A stretch of DNA of 64,000 nucleotides. It comes from Tyto alba. Taxonomy: Eukaryota > Chordata > Aves > Strigiformes > Tytonidae. Both the position numbers and the translations under genes were made by a program. Below, piece by piece: positions 36,018 through 50,024 of this stretch. Numbering within the stretch: position 1 is the stretch's first letter; every line of letters begins with the position of its first letter. A model generated the notes under the pieces. The model ran no database searches and was not told where the DNA came from. It saw nothing but the letters and a program-made list of their open reading frames with translations. Location of the stretch: assembly GCF_018691265.1 (NCBI RefSeq), contig NW_024881313.1:38867518-38931517 (forward strand). Reading direction: 5' to 3'.

Positions 36018-38175
36018 AAGGAAAAAGAGATGCTGTCAGGTTGGCTTTCACCTTTGTGTTTGGTTCACAAGAATGGGGAGAGAAAATCAACATCTTCAGA
36101 TCCTCTGCATTGCCCTCTCTAGAAAACGTCCTTTTCACTGTTATCCCTCCCCAAAATAACATCATCTTTCTCCTGAAGTTCCTTACAGGCCCAACAAGGC
36201 AAGCAGCTCTGCCTTTAATATCATCCTTCCCTTTTCTTCATCCCCTGAAAGCCTTAATGCAACCTTGTGTTTCTTCTTCCCAAAGATGCTCAGCTCATAC
36301 AGCCAGTTTCCATTGTACCCAGAGGGTCAGACCCATATTTCTTTGAAAGCCAAGCACACCTATGCAGGAGCAGGTAGGTTTTATAGGAAATTTTGACAGC
36401 TGAGGCAGCCCAGGGATTAGACAGTCAAAAGCACTTTCAGAGTTACACAAAGTAATAACACCAACAGAAAAGACACCATGCTCCATGTCTTTGGAAGAAG
36501 AACACCAAAAATTGATAGCCATCATACAATTCAGCAGTGTGCTCTATATATTTGAACCTTACCCGACAACTTCTGTGCACTGAAAATGACCCTAAAGACT
36601 CAAGCATTTTGGACTTTGAGAACTTAAAAAACCCAACTCTGAGCTAAATGTTGCAAGAGTGCTACATAAACTCACTACTATAAGCATTTAAAATTTCTGT
36701 GCTATGGAGGAAAGGGGATGGAAATGCACTCCTGCTAGAATAGAAGTAACTCAGGATAAAACTGTGGCTTAATATGGATTCAATATCAATGCTGTTCTCC
36801 TGTGTGAACAATGATACTCATGTTAGTAGAAACACTACCATTAAAATAGCTGCAAGTGTCTTTCTGGATATTAGTTCAACATATTTTCACTTCACTTTCA
36901 CACCAGTGTCAATTTGGGGATTTTCAAAAGTAGGGCTGTATTTTCACAAAACAATGCCAGATTTGCTGTACTGCCACAAGGATATGGAGAGCCTGTTTTG
37001 ACCATCAATCTGTGAATTGCTTTGATTGAAGTGAGGAGAGTGAAATAATTAAAAGAAAAAAAAAAAAAAAGAAAAAACCCCAACAAAACTTAAGTGCAAA
37101 TTCTGTGCTCAGCCAGATGGAAGTCTGTAGAAAGGAGTGTCCATGAACCATTATGTTGGTTGAAGCCTTAGAGACAAACAAGTCAGCTATGCAGATAGAT
37201 CAGCAGATATGTAGCTAATTAGATAGATTTTTAAAGTGTTTTTACCGGTGCTTCTAATAATAACCTTGATTACTAAAACTGAAAGGATTTTTAGAGTATA
37301 ATTTCCTTTTCTTCTAATTAAATCTCTTGATTGACTTTTCTGCTCAGAAGTAATGACAAACAGAAACCTGCCTGGGCAGTGTGTATTTCTGTTTACATTC
37401 ATTTTTGCTATGTGGTTTTCATTTGGGAACAGCCTGGTGTATTTGAATAATCAACGGGGCAGTCAGGGAATATGCCTTCACTCTCTTTTGCTCTGACAAA
37501 AAAAATGTACAAGAATTCTATCATTGCTGGAGTTCACAAGAAAATTAACTTAACCTTAACACTTCTCTAGGCTAGGATAAAAAATGTTTTAAAGTAACTA
37601 TGCTTTTTATGGGAGAAGGGTCCTTGCAGACAGTTAGCTCCTTTCCCGGTGGGTTCCTGGTCAACAGAGGACAGAAGTGAAAAGGAGAAAAGGAGATGGA
37701 CATTCATATGGTCAGGTATCACATCTCAGTGGCCTTGCAAGCTGTGCGTAGACTAGGCTTTACAAATCAGTCCTTTCCAGGCAAGTGAGACATAGGGACA
37801 TCCATTTCTGGATCCCAAATTACTCTAGGTAGGAGCCTAGAACCAAAATAATCAGCTTAGCCAAGAATACACCCTCCAGTAAATGAACTTTAGATGGACA
37901 AGGTAGCAGGTGTCTGGGAAAGCAAAGGATTTTCAGCAGATTTACTAAACTCAGGTGCCTCTTTCCACCTCAGCTGCACTTTTGGGAGAAAATTAATCTC
38001 ACTTAACATTAGAGGACAATTCTTCCTACTACAAATAGCATGAACTGCCCTCCAGAAGTGCCTCTCTCTTTCCATTGCATTGAAAGATGGAGGAAGGCAG
38101 CTCACACTGACCAGGAACTGTGTTCATCTCACCTATCTTCTGATGTCTGCAACATGGAGATCTCCAGCTGATCTA

Positions 38176-38335
38176 CTCCCCGTAGCGTGCTTTTGTAATC
38201 AGTCAGTGGAGAGAAAGAGGCACTTCTAGGGCACGATTCATCTGCCCCATTTAAGACATCTGCTTTGGGATGAGGTGAATCATGGCCTTGCCTCCATTGA
38301 CTCTATTGGCTAGACTATCAAGGCAGCCTGAGTGA
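38176..38335. mobile_element. Foldback MITE-like element, second copy
   Basis: Shares CAGTGGAGAGAAAGAGGCAC and GATTCATCTGCCCC / GATGAGGTGAATC with the 29190-29327 element. Its right end, GACTATCAAGGCAGCCT, matches that element's terminus. More diverged than the first copy; boundaries approximate. Confidence 0.55.
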
Positions 38336-38496
38336 CTGATTGAGTGGGATATGTCTGCACTGCAAAAGTCTCCAGATGAATCATGCCATGATACCTAACA
38401 ATAGAGATGGCTAAGTTCCTTGAAAAAATCCCACCCAGGAAAGTGAAGTGCTGTGTTGAAGCCCATGCAAAGAGCTCATCTGTAGGAAGCAGGCAA

Positions 38497-38520
38497 GTTC
38501 CTGCAGGAGCCTGCAGGAAC
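38497..38520. repeat. Perfect 11-bp inverted repeat, 2-nt spacer
   Basis: GTTCCTGCAGG and CCTGCAGGAAC are separated by AG. Each arm contains CTGCAG. A near-perfect 24-bp palindrome able to extrude as a small cruciform; no function known. Confidence 0.8.
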
Positions 38521-41500
38521 CCACAGGAGAAGACCAAGTAAAGGACCCAGTTAACTTGTTTTCCCTAAGTGGCTTGATGTGGGTTTTCTTGAGCTTTAGA
38601 TTAATTCAGGGAACAACTAGTGGCATAAAAGCACCTGTGAAATGGAGCCCATGCCAAGCCAAAGGGTGTTTTCACTTTGACAGCACTGTGTACATTTTCG
38701 TTTCATTGTTAAGTTATATACAAAACACTGGATCACAGTTTCTGGACAAAAAGCACCTTCAAAAACACTGTTTCAGGCTTCACAGGACTTGATGAGTGTG
38801 TTGTCCCTGTGGCTTTGTTGGGAATGTGGAGTCTTAGGGTGCCACATCTCCAAATCTCTACCCATTCAATCCGCTGAATACTGGGAGCTAGGAGTTATTC
38901 ACAGCTGATAACTTTAGTCTCAGTCCTCATCTCTATATAAAGTGGGTAGAAATAGAAATCTTCATTGAAGCCTCCAGAGAAGAACACTTAGTTGCTCTGA
39001 CTCATCTTTCAGAGAATAATTCAGTCACTCACTATAAAAAGAGTCCAGGATGGCTACTTGCAGTATCTAAAATTAACTTTGGTGGAAACATCTGCAGGGC
39101 TTGTTCCCACATAACTAAAGTCACCAGCATCCTTCTCAAAGCTTCCAAAAGTGCCCCATCCAGTTCCCACCAAAGACAAAGTATCCACTGAGATAGAATC
39201 AACCTGCTGTAGGCTCCATCCATCATGCTGTGAAGCTAGGAGGACTTGCTTGAGCTATTTCAATAGGACCTGGATGAAGCTTTAGGATTCCAGTCTCATA
39301 AACCTTAATTTATGTGAACAGTCAAACTCAAGCCTGTCTCTATATTTTTTGTTGGTTACTACATTGGTAGAGTGAAAACACCAGTCATAGGAAGAGGAGG
39401 TTATAGGTTGGTGCCCTCAACTATTCGTTTCCGTTGCTGGGAAGATCATCTAAGATTAAAACAAAACAAAACAAAAATATGTAGAAATACTTTTAATTGC
39501 TTTTCACACTGCTCCCTTCTCAATACAGTAGAGAAACAGTCACACCTTGCTTTGATCTGTGTTACAGTCTGGAAAGTTTAATCTGCAAAAGACAATCTCC
39601 AGCAAGAGTCTTGTTCTCAAGGCGTCATCAGGCACTGAGACAGTGTAATGCAAATTTGGCATTTGATGGAGGAGTGTGCAGTCACTTGACTTTCAGCTGA
39701 AGATACAGGGTGGAATCTCAAAACATCTCTCCACGAACAGTGCCTCTGCTGTTAAACATAGCTAAGCACAGTCCTCTTCCTAGCTCACTTGCAGACTGGA
39801 GTATGATATCATCTATCAGAGCACCTTCTTTTGGTCTCTACTTTGCTTCCAGCTTCCAGGTGTAAACACTTTCTCCCCCTCTCTAAAGTCAATTTATCTT
39901 TAGGAGAACCAAGTTCTCTCATCTTCCTGTCATTTTTATTGATCACAAGATATGAACCTTATGAACCTTCCAACCCTACCCTCCACCCCTCCCCCAAACC
40001 AACAACAAACCAACAACCAAAACCTTTAGAAAACATTGGGAAAGTCTATAAAGATCAGAATCTCATTTCAGTGTTACTCAACTCTCTAGTAGCTCCCATC
40101 ATTCATTATTCTCACTCTTTCCAATGATTAAACCTGCCTTTTGTATTTTCCACTCTCCTGCAATCTGCTTCTAAATTGCTTTCTGCACGTGCGTGATTTT
40201 GAAAATAAGGTGTCGAGCAATGGGCCAAGTGTCTTCTATTGTGGTCTTTTCTCAAGCAACAACACTTCCTGGATGCATTGAAACCAACCTCTTCTTTCTC
40301 ACTGGGGAATTTGTGGAGCACTCAAGTTTACAAAAACATGCATCCCCAGAACAGGTACAGCTCAAGTTTGAACCAAGGGAAAAGGTCAAAGAGCTGTTCT
40401 TTTCAAACCAATTGGCTTTTTCTTCCCCTTAGCTCAGGAAGATCCATGAAAACACTATTCTATATGTCCACAGCCAAAGTTCTTGGCTTATCTTTAAGCC
40501 TTGCATGCCCTGAAGTGTTTAATTCAACCTTCAGTGAGAATTTTTCTTTGCCAACACACCTAGAGAGCTCTTAATTTCCCTTATCTCAATCTATCTGCTC
40601 CTTCAGCAGAGCCGTTGTAAATAAGTACCTGGCCACCTTCTTAATAAATTACATGTACCCTCCCTCTTGGAATGGACACCACAGCCCATTTATGAGGAAG
40701 AAATATGCAGGAGATATATGCTCATAGCTTTATTCAGAAAAAGAGAAGGCTTCAGTTCTGGATGACCTTGCTGTACAGCACCACTCTACTGACCTTTCAA
40801 GGTCCCTAACTTCTCAGTATGGCTGTCAAAAGTCCTTGACACAGCAGTAGCAGAATGTAAAGGCGCATACACCTACTTGCTTCTTCCTGAATTCTGTTAT
40901 TCTTGAACTCTGTAGGAGCTCTATTTTGCTATTCATCTTGGAGAGGCCTTTTGCTGGCTCCAAGTGTGGCTGAGAACTTCCTCAGCAGATGTCCTTCTGG
41001 GGTCCCTGACACAGGTAAAATAGCTGCATTTATTAATGTTGTACAGCAAGAATGTAGCTTGCTTAATGACCCAGGATAAGACCCTGAGAGCACTTAGGTC
41101 CCCACTGAATATTGAGAACTAAGCAGTAGCAGTGACTTTTCTCCCTTTGCCTTACACAGAGGCAAGGTGGTAACCAGTCCTGCTGCAGAAGTTAAGTCAA
41201 AGGATGTCTGTCTGCTTATGTTTGCTTGCAGATGCCCTAGGTTTTCTTCCACATGGCTCCCCTTGCGTGGGATCCCCTAACAGGAGGATATCACACCTCC
41301 TCCAAATCCTTTCTCATAATCTATTCAGATCTCCAGAGGTTCACCTCACTCTTTTCCTTTCTCACTCATTTTCTCTGCCTCTTGATGGTGCCACATCTAA
41401 GTCTTCAAAGATGAATCTCAGCCACAGTATGAAAAAGGGGACAAGTTGTGCAGAGCTGCCTATTTAAAAAACATGCACACTCAGAACACAGCCTTTGTAT

Positions 41501-43072
41501 TATGACTCTAAAATACAGAAATGAAGGAAGTGGCTGGAAAAGTCTTCATAGGTCCTGTCAGGCTACATGGAAAACCCAGAAAGGGTTGTCTCATACCTCT
41601 TCGTACTAAGCCAGGTGGGCTCACAGGGAAGCTGTCCGTAAGTGATGCATAGGTAGCCCTTACTCTATCCCTCTCTGTTGCCCTCTCCATAATCCCCCAT
41701 GAGCTGCTAAGGTTGAACAGCATGAGCTTCATGAATCTGAAGATGCCTGAAAACAAATCTGGGGAGAACTGAGCTACTAGGAGGCTGAGAAGTTTCAAAA
41801 AAAATGGAGTCTGTTGTGAATGGCCAATGGCACCTGAATGTTCAAGAGTCTCACGGGGTGGGATCTGTAAGTCAGCCTTGATTCAGTTCCCACAAACCCT
41901 CACCACACAGGGCTGGAATATGTGACTGAAGAGCTATGGTGCTTGCCTAACATGGACAACTGGAAGCTGAGGAGTATACTCCAGAACATTTCACCCAGAG
42001 CTAGGGACCAGGCACGGGACATGTAATTGAGCCTACTGTGTCTTCTTTTACACTCCTGTAGCGTATACCAATTCTCAGTCTCCACAAAACTCTTTTGTAG
42101 AGTAGAACCACCAGCTCAAAGGCCAGGTGGCCTGGCCAGGACAGGCAGAAGAACTAATAAATCTACATTCACTTAATGGCATTCTTTTTCACATAAAATC
42201 ACCAGTATTCTAATATATGTTGTGATTATTTTTCTGTTTTCCTAAGAAAATGAAAATAAAATGTGGAGAAATTTTAGACTGGAAATAAAGGAAATGGAAT
42301 TTGCCAAACCCCATAATTTTAAATGGAAAAGGAAATAATTCTGGTAACTAATGTCCCTCTTGTATGGAAGTGATTTTCTTCTATGAAATTAAAACTATCC
42401 TAAACCCAAGCAATTACAGAATATGGACAATAATGACATTTTTAATTAATGTTTTAGTTGAAAATTTTAAATCGACCTTAACACAGATCAGCAAACCAAT
42501 AGGTTTAGTTCTAGAAGACATGAATCAAGTAACTGATTATCATGGAAAATATTTTTTCAGTTTGAGGGGATTTTTTTTTGGTTGCGGATTTCCCAGTAAT
42601 GAGCAAACCTAGTCCTACTCAGTCTAATACTAATTACAGAAACGACATACTTAAATTCAGAAATTTTGTGTGTCTTTAACATTGATTGCAGTGGGGTCTT
42701 CAACTCTTGGTCTCTGAGCATCTGGCTATTGACAGACTATTCCTAAGAGATTCACAAAAAGAACTAAGTCTAAGCATGCTGTTTGATCAAATTCACTGTA
42801 CAGGTATCTGTCCTTCCAGATTTTTTTCTTCCAGTCTGGAAGAAAAAAAAGACTGAAACATACTGGATTAATTGTTCTTTCCACGTATCTTATTAGATAT
42901 CTTTTCTTTCACCCTAAAGTAGAACACAAGAGCTATATTTAATCTTTTTTTTTTTTTCTCTTCTAACCCAGAAAGTATGTACATAATTTTGCGGCTGGGT
43001 CTGATCCTGCAAACATGCAGGCATGGAGGTAACTTTTCTCCCATGAATAATTCCCTCACCCTTGCCCTGCAT

Positions 43073-43205
43073 TAATAATAATGATGGTGATGATGATGCA
43101 GCATTGTATTTCTCTAGCACCTTTCATCAGAGGATCTCTAAGCGTGGGACTCATCTCACCCGACTTTGACCATTTAGAAGTTAGGCATCTTGGCCAAGTT
43201 AGCTG
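43073..43205 (-). repeat. MIR-like SINE fragment
   Basis: After a short AAT/GATG run (43073-43100), the sequence TCTCTAGCACCTTTCATCAG, AGGATCTCTAAGCG and later CTTGGCCAAGTTAG matches the amniote MIR core in reverse orientation. It runs directly into the MITE copy at 43207. Confidence 0.5.
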
Positions 43206-43206
43206 T

Positions 43207-43325
43207 CTACTAAAGTCCATGGAGCAAGATCAGCATCTCTAGAGGGCAATTCAGCCCATCCTAAGATAGGTGCCTCAGATAGGTGGGCTGAATCACTGGA
43301 GATGCCTAGGAGGCAGCACTGGCTG
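43207..43325. mobile_element. Foldback MITE-like element, third copy
   Basis: ATTCAGCCCATCCTAAGATAG, then GTGCCTCAGATAGG and TGGGCTGAAT form an imperfect hairpin with a 10-bp perfect stem (ATTCAGCCCA / TGGGCTGAAT). GCATCTCTAGAGGG / CACTGGAGATGCC extends it outwards. The centre is the same as in the 29.2-kb copy (ATAGGTGCCT / ATAGGTGTCT). Confidence 0.65.
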
Positions 43326-44770
43326 TGGAAAAGTGATGAGCATAAACTAGACACCTTCTTTTTAGCAAGCTAAAGGTAGGGACCAGGAATCTCACCTATT
43401 TTTGCTGAATCTCAGAAATGCCTGGAGGGCTGGTAAGAGGACACCAAGGAAGAGTCTTTGCTGAGAGATAGACAGCAGCTATCTTTAATGTGGACCCATG
43501 GCAGATTATTTATAGCGCCCAACAGCAGTTTGGGTCTGGATTTGGAAAATAACATACTCAATGGCAGCTTCGAGTGGATGCTAAAAAGTAGAGTGTAATT
43601 ATCTGAGTTGAGGTTTGGCCAGGACAGTGAATTCCCACAGGAACTAAGGCACACCACAACACTCAGCACCTTTCACTCTAAGTACAAGAGATGTTTCTTT
43701 GACTTTGTCTTCCCTTAGGATCTATAGAACAGAATAGAAGAGGAAAGAATATGAGTATTAACAACCTGGTTCCTTGCAAAAAGTCTCAGGAACTCTTTAA
43801 TTACCCTAGGCAATTAACGCCTCTGTGATACATGTCATCTGAAAAACAACCCATCCAGAAGAATACTGGCCCCTCAAACCATGTTTTCAAGCCTGGCTCC
43901 AGGACACAGTGACCCCGATACCGTTTCCATACCACATACTGCATCTGGGGCTTCTCCCTGGAGGTCTCCCTGCTAAGGTTTGCTCTCCATCCAGCTCCAT
44001 TTATCTCGTAAGATTTGCCAGGATCACAGTACAGGGTATTAGAGATGTATAAGCCTTAACATTTTAATCTGCCACCTACACTGCAGTTTATGAGAGCTGT
44101 AAATCTCGTGGTTATAATGAACTCATCTAATGATATTGCTGATGGATAAATTTACCTGGGATGAGGAACAACAGTTACTTGCAAATGAAAGAAGAGTAAT
44201 TTAAAGTTTCATGTAAACACCTTTGCTGCCTTACTTCTGACTTCTCCCAGCCTAACGCCTATCAGGGTTTCATGACAAATGGAAAGTATGTATATATGTG
44301 TGTTTGCGATGCGGCGACTGGCCGGCCTGCGAGAGAACCTGCCTCTTTCTACCCAGGATAATGCTTCTATATCTTGGGCATTGGCACCAAGTTTTAGATG
44401 AAAATAGATCACATTTTTCTGGGTCAGGTGTGCTAAATTAAGGGAATGCAGGGAAGAGAGAAGACAACAGATTAGGCAATGAAAAATGCCTACAGTATTT
44501 AAAGATATTTAGACTCCGACTATGAATTTCAATAATAATTAGGAGTGTGGCTAGTCTTAATCCTTCTAGTTTCCCCCCATCCCCAAAGCATTCCAACTTG
44601 AACCTTTTTTAAATGATCAGCAATATAAATTATATACTGTGGTTTCAAACCTCTCATTAATGCTCATCCCCCTGAATTGAGGTCTGTTCTGGGCTATGTC
44701 AGGTCTAAATACCTTGGAGGACTGGACTCAAAGACCTCAGATCCTTGCAAAGATTGGATTTGGACTTCTA

Positions 44771-44825
44771 AATTGCTTAAGTGCTTAAGTGATTGAGGGA
44801 ATTTAATCCTGAAACTCCTTAGTGA
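44771..44825. repeat. Relic of a GCTTAAG dispersed repeat
   Basis: AATTGCTTAAGTGCTTAAGTG followed by degraded sequence. It contains the GTGCTTAAG centre seen in the other relics at 34.8, 45.4 and 57.3 kb. Low-confidence family member. Confidence 0.35.
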
Positions 44826-44999
44826 TGAAGCCAATTTTGAAATGAGAACCATGGATGGAAAGATCCATCGATGTGGTGTTTAGGTAACGCTATAAGAATG
44901 ACATGATTTTCACTGTCCAGTGTTCTAATACAGAAAGTTACTTATATTTCTCACCCTTTCCTCCAAGAATGTATTTTGAGTATGCATTTGGTGATGCTA

Positions 45000-45042
45000 A
45001 ACACACACACATACCCTCACTCAGTTGTGCACACACACACAC
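45000..45042 (+). repeat. (AC)n microsatellite, split
   Basis: Two AC runs separated by ATACCCTCACTCAGTTGTGC. Short and imperfect. Confidence 0.85.
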
Positions 45043-45390
45043 GTCTGCGAGTTACTTCTTTGGCTTTCACTGAGTCATCAGGCTCACCAAATGTGTGAAC
45101 TCACGCTATAATGTTCTCCCAGAAAAATAACAAATTGATTTCATTTTTACAGGCTACAGCATGCTATATAATTGGAGACACTGCCTTGTCAACTCAGACC
45201 GGTCTGACCCGACCAGAGACATTGCTTACAGCTGTTTACAGAGCCATAAAGTTTCCTCCTCTTTGTTTTTCCTTCCTTTTGCACTCTCTCTCTCTCTTTT
45301 TTCTTTCCTTTCTCCCTCTCATGAATCCTACAGCTACTTTTCGTTCTGGTCATAAAATACTGTTAAGGAAAATGAAGGAAGCCTTGATTT

Positions 45391-45490
45391 AGAAAAGCAC
45401 TTCAGTCTATGCTTCAAGTTAACACTATAATCAATGGGACTTAAGCACATATCTAAAACTGAGCATGTGTTTAGGGACTTTTACTGGGTC
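45391..45490. repeat. Relic of a GCTTAAG dispersed repeat
   Basis: AAAGCACTTCAGTCTATGC, then TCAATGGGACTTAAGCACAT and GAGCATGTGTTTAGG resemble the widespread amniote element in which 'sequence, AATGGGACTTAAGCACATGC, TTAAGT' recurs. The best-preserved copy of this family in the window. Confidence 0.5.
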
Positions 45491-48400
45491 GAAACAGTCA
45501 GTAAGGAACTTTCTGATACACTTATGAGTGCTTTTTTTTTTTTTTAATTATCGATACCAAATTAGTGGTTTTGATTGAGCAATCACAGGCATTGTTTCTT
45601 TTGTAGACACAGAGCACAGCTCCAGTTGCATCAGGAATTTTGCCATTTCTCATTGTCAATGTGTCCAAACCCCTCATCATTTGTGGAAGAGCAAATCCTA
45701 CAATAGTTTCTCTACTCTATTGAAACTGCCAGTTAGAACTGGGAGCAATTTTTTTTTTTTTTTTAATACACTTCTATTTCCCATAAAAATACATATATAT
45801 CAAAATACCCCACTCTGAATTCTTCAGAGTATTTTTCACATATCTATGTAGTTTGCCACATTTACCAAGCGCTAGGAATAATTTAAATTTCTCTGACCAT
45901 TGTAAAAACACAGTTTTATAGAGGTAGTTTTGCACACAATTTTACTTTGTGTAAAAATCTTTTATGTTTATCTTAAAATACTCAGAACCTCAAAACTTAA
46001 GTGAAATGTTTTGATTTATGTGGAAAAAGAATTTCTGATCAAATGCTTGAGTTTCCAACCATGAAAAAGATGCTTCTATTTTGAACTGCTGAACTGAAAA
46101 AAAGAAAAGGATCCCAAACCTGAAAGAGCTTTTCATCTAGTTGTGCTATCCATCAAAATACCATTTAAGTACTTTGCAATAAATTATGGTTAAGCCTCCT
46201 TTCATATCATCCATTCATCACAGAATCTACTTCTCCTTTGGTCTGAAATGTCACAAGACTCATCTCATGCAAACCCTCTGAAAGCCCCAGGGACTGATCA
46301 ATACTGAATCAATTGTTCCAAAGTCATGCATAGATATGAATACATCTTACATACTTTTTGAGGACCATTTCTGGACTTAGGATGGATTTATTACTAAGAA
46401 GAATATTTATCTGCATTTTGGTCCAAGCATGTATGGGAAAGGAACATGACAGTTGGTCAGAGAAGAAAAAATTTCCTCTGAAAATACATGAAGCTTTCCA
46501 GGTCTGTATTTTTCTTTTTAGAAAAAAGTGGAAAGCAGCAGAGAGCAGAGACCTCTAACTTCTCCTCTGTTTTGGAAGGGCTGCAGCAAAAGATGACCTG
46601 TCATTAGACAACAGAGAATCCACGTGGAAAAAGGCCATGAGGAGCACCTCAACCCAAAGGGAAGTGAACTCTTATTTAGAGCTGAACTCTTTCAAGACTG
46701 CCATGAGACAAAAGCTCATACTTTCTTTTTGCTGCTTATAAAACTATTTTTTTAAATGGAACAGCAATTTCTGCTGCAACAGAACAACTGGATTATTTTT
46801 AATTTTTTTTTTTTTGTTTTTAAAAAGAAACTACTTTGCATGGGAAAAAATCCTCATGGCTCCTTGACATGTTTCAGCTAGATCTCAGTAAAATTAAGGA
46901 GGTACAGACTGATGAGTCGCTCAAAGGTACAGGAAAAATGCCAGTGTATGTCCTGGCATTTGTGTATGCTTTGAGAAAGAGAAAATTTCTCTCTCAAAAA
47001 TCATCTCTCACAACAGAAAGAACAACAGCAATAAAACCTGATGCAGAGAAAGAAGAAGAAGATTTCATTTGCTTTTCAGCACTGACTTTGATATGTCCTC
47101 TCTACTGAAAAGGACATATTTGGTCTGATTCAGCCCAAAATTCATTCTGGTGTGAATGGAACAGCCATAAGTCAGTTTAATTTCCTTGGGCTGCTAAGCA
47201 AAACCCCTGAATTTCCTACATCTATGACAATGGCATGATGTTAAGTCAAGGTTTTACAATCTGTTTTAGAAATAGGAAGCCCTATATATAGGTAATGCGA
47301 ATCTATTAATAATCAGCTTGCTTTTCTTAGCCATCTTCTGTGGACTCTTAAGTAACAGACTGCCCACTCCAAGGGTCTCCAGATCTCTTGGTCGAAAAAA
47401 GGTGATTTGGGTGAAAAGCTCTTCCAGTCTTTTGAGAGATCAAGTAACAGACCCAGTCTGACTTCTTGCAACACAACTGGAGAATTACAGCACCATGTGT
47501 GCATCACTAGACAGCGAAGAGAAGGAACAAGCTTTCTTCTCCAAGCTCCTCTCCCTAAACTTTCTGGAGTTTGGTGTGCGCACACCAGGAGCCATGGCTC
47601 GAAGAGTTTCTTCTCCAAGTGACTTAGCAGATGTGGTGCCTCAATGTTCCTCAGAAAAACATAACTGTTCTCCAGCCTTCTCAGTGTGATTGGTGACTCA
47701 GTGCCTGGCAGAGAAAAGGCTGGTGGTGGTGGTCAGGCTGATGAACGGGGAAGAAACTTGGGTAAGAGAGGAAGCGTTTAGGAGGGGTAGGATTTGGAGG
47801 AAAGAAGGGGGGTTGACAATTCTCCAAGTTGTCCTTGGAGCAAGAGAAACTAACCCAAATCTCTGACTTGGAGGATGAAATAAGATGATAGGTAAAGAGC
47901 AAATAACCTTATCAATGGGCTTGTTTGCCCTGGTTGGTGAGGGAAAACGACCCCTCAGTGCTCAGAGCAAGGAGCCTCCCGCAGAAGGACTCTCAGAGGG
48001 TGGCAGCAGCCAGGAGCCGCACCTGCAAACCTCTCTGTGCAGCACTGGATCCTTAATGATTTCTTTCTGAAAGTGGCTGGGGAAATGCAGACAGGCTGCC
48101 AGATAGTGATCAGCTCGCAGAGGGGTGATCACTATTAGGCAAAGATACCAGCTTTGACATGCAGCGAGGGAAGCAGCCAAGAATTTGGGAAAGCAATCCC
48201 AGCTTTCTGCTGCATGTTCCTCTGCCAAGATACCTCCTGTGTTTACTTTAGAAACCAGAGACGAGCCCTCCTCTTCATAATAATAATAATAAAGCTGCAG
48301 GGTCACTCGGCTTAGCAGATGGATTCCTTCCAGATTGGATTTCTCCTCATTTACCTGAACAACTGATGTATTTGGGGGATTATGCAATGTTAATAATTAG

Positions 48401-50024
48401 GTTTCACAGGAGATCTGATCAGTGACAATGGGAGGCTGTGGGAAGGAAGCTCCATTGGAGAAAATCAAATCGACCCATGGGTCTCATGTGGAACCTGTGG
48501 GCTTTGCTCGGGTCTAAGGAGCCTGAGTAGCCACAGGGCCCACGTTGCTTGCCACCAAGCTGCTCTCATTCATGCAGAAGAAACATCTCTGTCTCACCAA
48601 AGACCTATGGCAGCAATCCGCCAGACTGATCACTCTCCAGTTTTGGGCTTATGCATGCTCATAGATCCTAAATATCTAGTGGTGCCTATCGTAGCAGGGA
48701 ATGAGGCAGAAAGTCTGCAGGAATATTCCCTGGCATTTCTTTTCTAATAAGTACTGACTCAAAACATTAAGCTCGGGATGTGACTGTGCTGAAATCCTCA
48801 AACCCTTTAGCCCCCACCCCCCAAGCTTTTTTGCAATTTTCTTCCATGATGCACAAGTAGTATACAGAACACTAAACCTGTGCCATTGTTGGGTTTAACC
48901 TGCTAAGGTTTTATTTTGTATTTTAAAGAAATTAAATGTTTTGTGCAGCACAAGTAGCTCGTTTTCCACACTGAAACAACTCTTAGCATCATAATTTGCC
49001 ACTATAGCCCTGCATGAATTAGAATATTGAAAAGTAGAAATCTAAAGGAGGTATTTTGACTAGCCAGAAATATTTAACTGAACAAATCACTCAGAATTTT
49101 ATCAAGCTTTTTTTGATTAAGAAATAAAGAAATTTTCAACTGTCCATATTGCCAGGAAAAGAGAAAGTTCAGTTTTCAGGTAATTTTAGAGGAACAACAT
49201 ATTAAGTGGTATACGCATGTTACAACTACTATCTTAGAAGGCCCTGTACAACTCTGGGGTTTACTACAATGCTCAACTAATTAATTAATAGAATTTAGTT
49301 TCACAAATTATCATCGAGGTTCAGGTCTTAGCAGGAATAAGAAGGGATGAGCTATTTTATACAAAGAAGGAACACTTGGAGATTTGACAGCACAAAGATG
49401 CCAGGGTTTTAAAGGTTTCCAGGCACTTCATCTACAGGACATCAGTCCATTTATAACCAACTAGGAAGGCAAAGAGGAAGCTTTCTTTGGAAGGAACAGT
49501 CGATTCCTTAACTGCAAGGCTGAAAATGACAATGGAAGCAAAACCATGAACACAAGAACATGTTTACCCTCGATGCCACCATCAGATGTTTTCTGCCTTC
49601 TGTTCCCTTCCCTTCCTGCATGTACCCACGCAGAGACACACCTATTGACACATCCCTGTGTGTGGAGGCATGATTTAAAATTTTTCTGCTCTAGTGCACC
49701 CGAGCATTGACCAGAAACAGCGAGTGCTCTCAAGGAATTCTTTCTTACATCTTTTTTTCCTATTAATACTGACTAATAATATTTGGAAATCAGAAGCTCA
49801 GAACACTTGAATGGCCTTGAATGATTGGCTGGTGCCTCCATTTGTGAAGAGAGAAGCGAAGCTTCTCATAATTATGGGTTGATAGAAGGCCTGCTTAATT
49901 TCTTTTCAAGTTCAAGAGAATTGCAAAATGACAATTAAAGAACTTTAAATATATGCATATATACTTGCTTATTTTTTAAAAAAAAAGGTTTTGGAAAAAA
50001 AAAGCAGACATAAAATAAAAGCTT
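45491..50024. other. Intron 1 stretch, mostly featureless
   Basis: AT-rich; T-runs at 45531-45545 and 45749-45764, a short ATA repeat at 48277-48293, and an A-run near 49977. GATTCAGCCCAAAATTC at 47120 may be a further MITE fragment. No exon recognised; the longest open frame (141 codons, minus, 47962-48387) shows no domain. Confidence 0.5.

Larger units (their letters stand above)
36018..43083. other. Intron 1 stretch, mostly featureless
   Basis: AT-rich intronic DNA with short A-runs (37056-37070) and no exon recognised. It contains the MITE copy near 38.2 kb and the small palindrome at 38497-38520, listed separately. Open frames are short and unremarkable. Confidence 0.5.

Noticed and set aside
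44290..44345. Small CpG pocket (GCGATGCGGCGACTGGCCGG) as a promoter or exon 1
   Set aside because: Too short, no Wnt signal-peptide frame, no donor after a YPIWW codon series.
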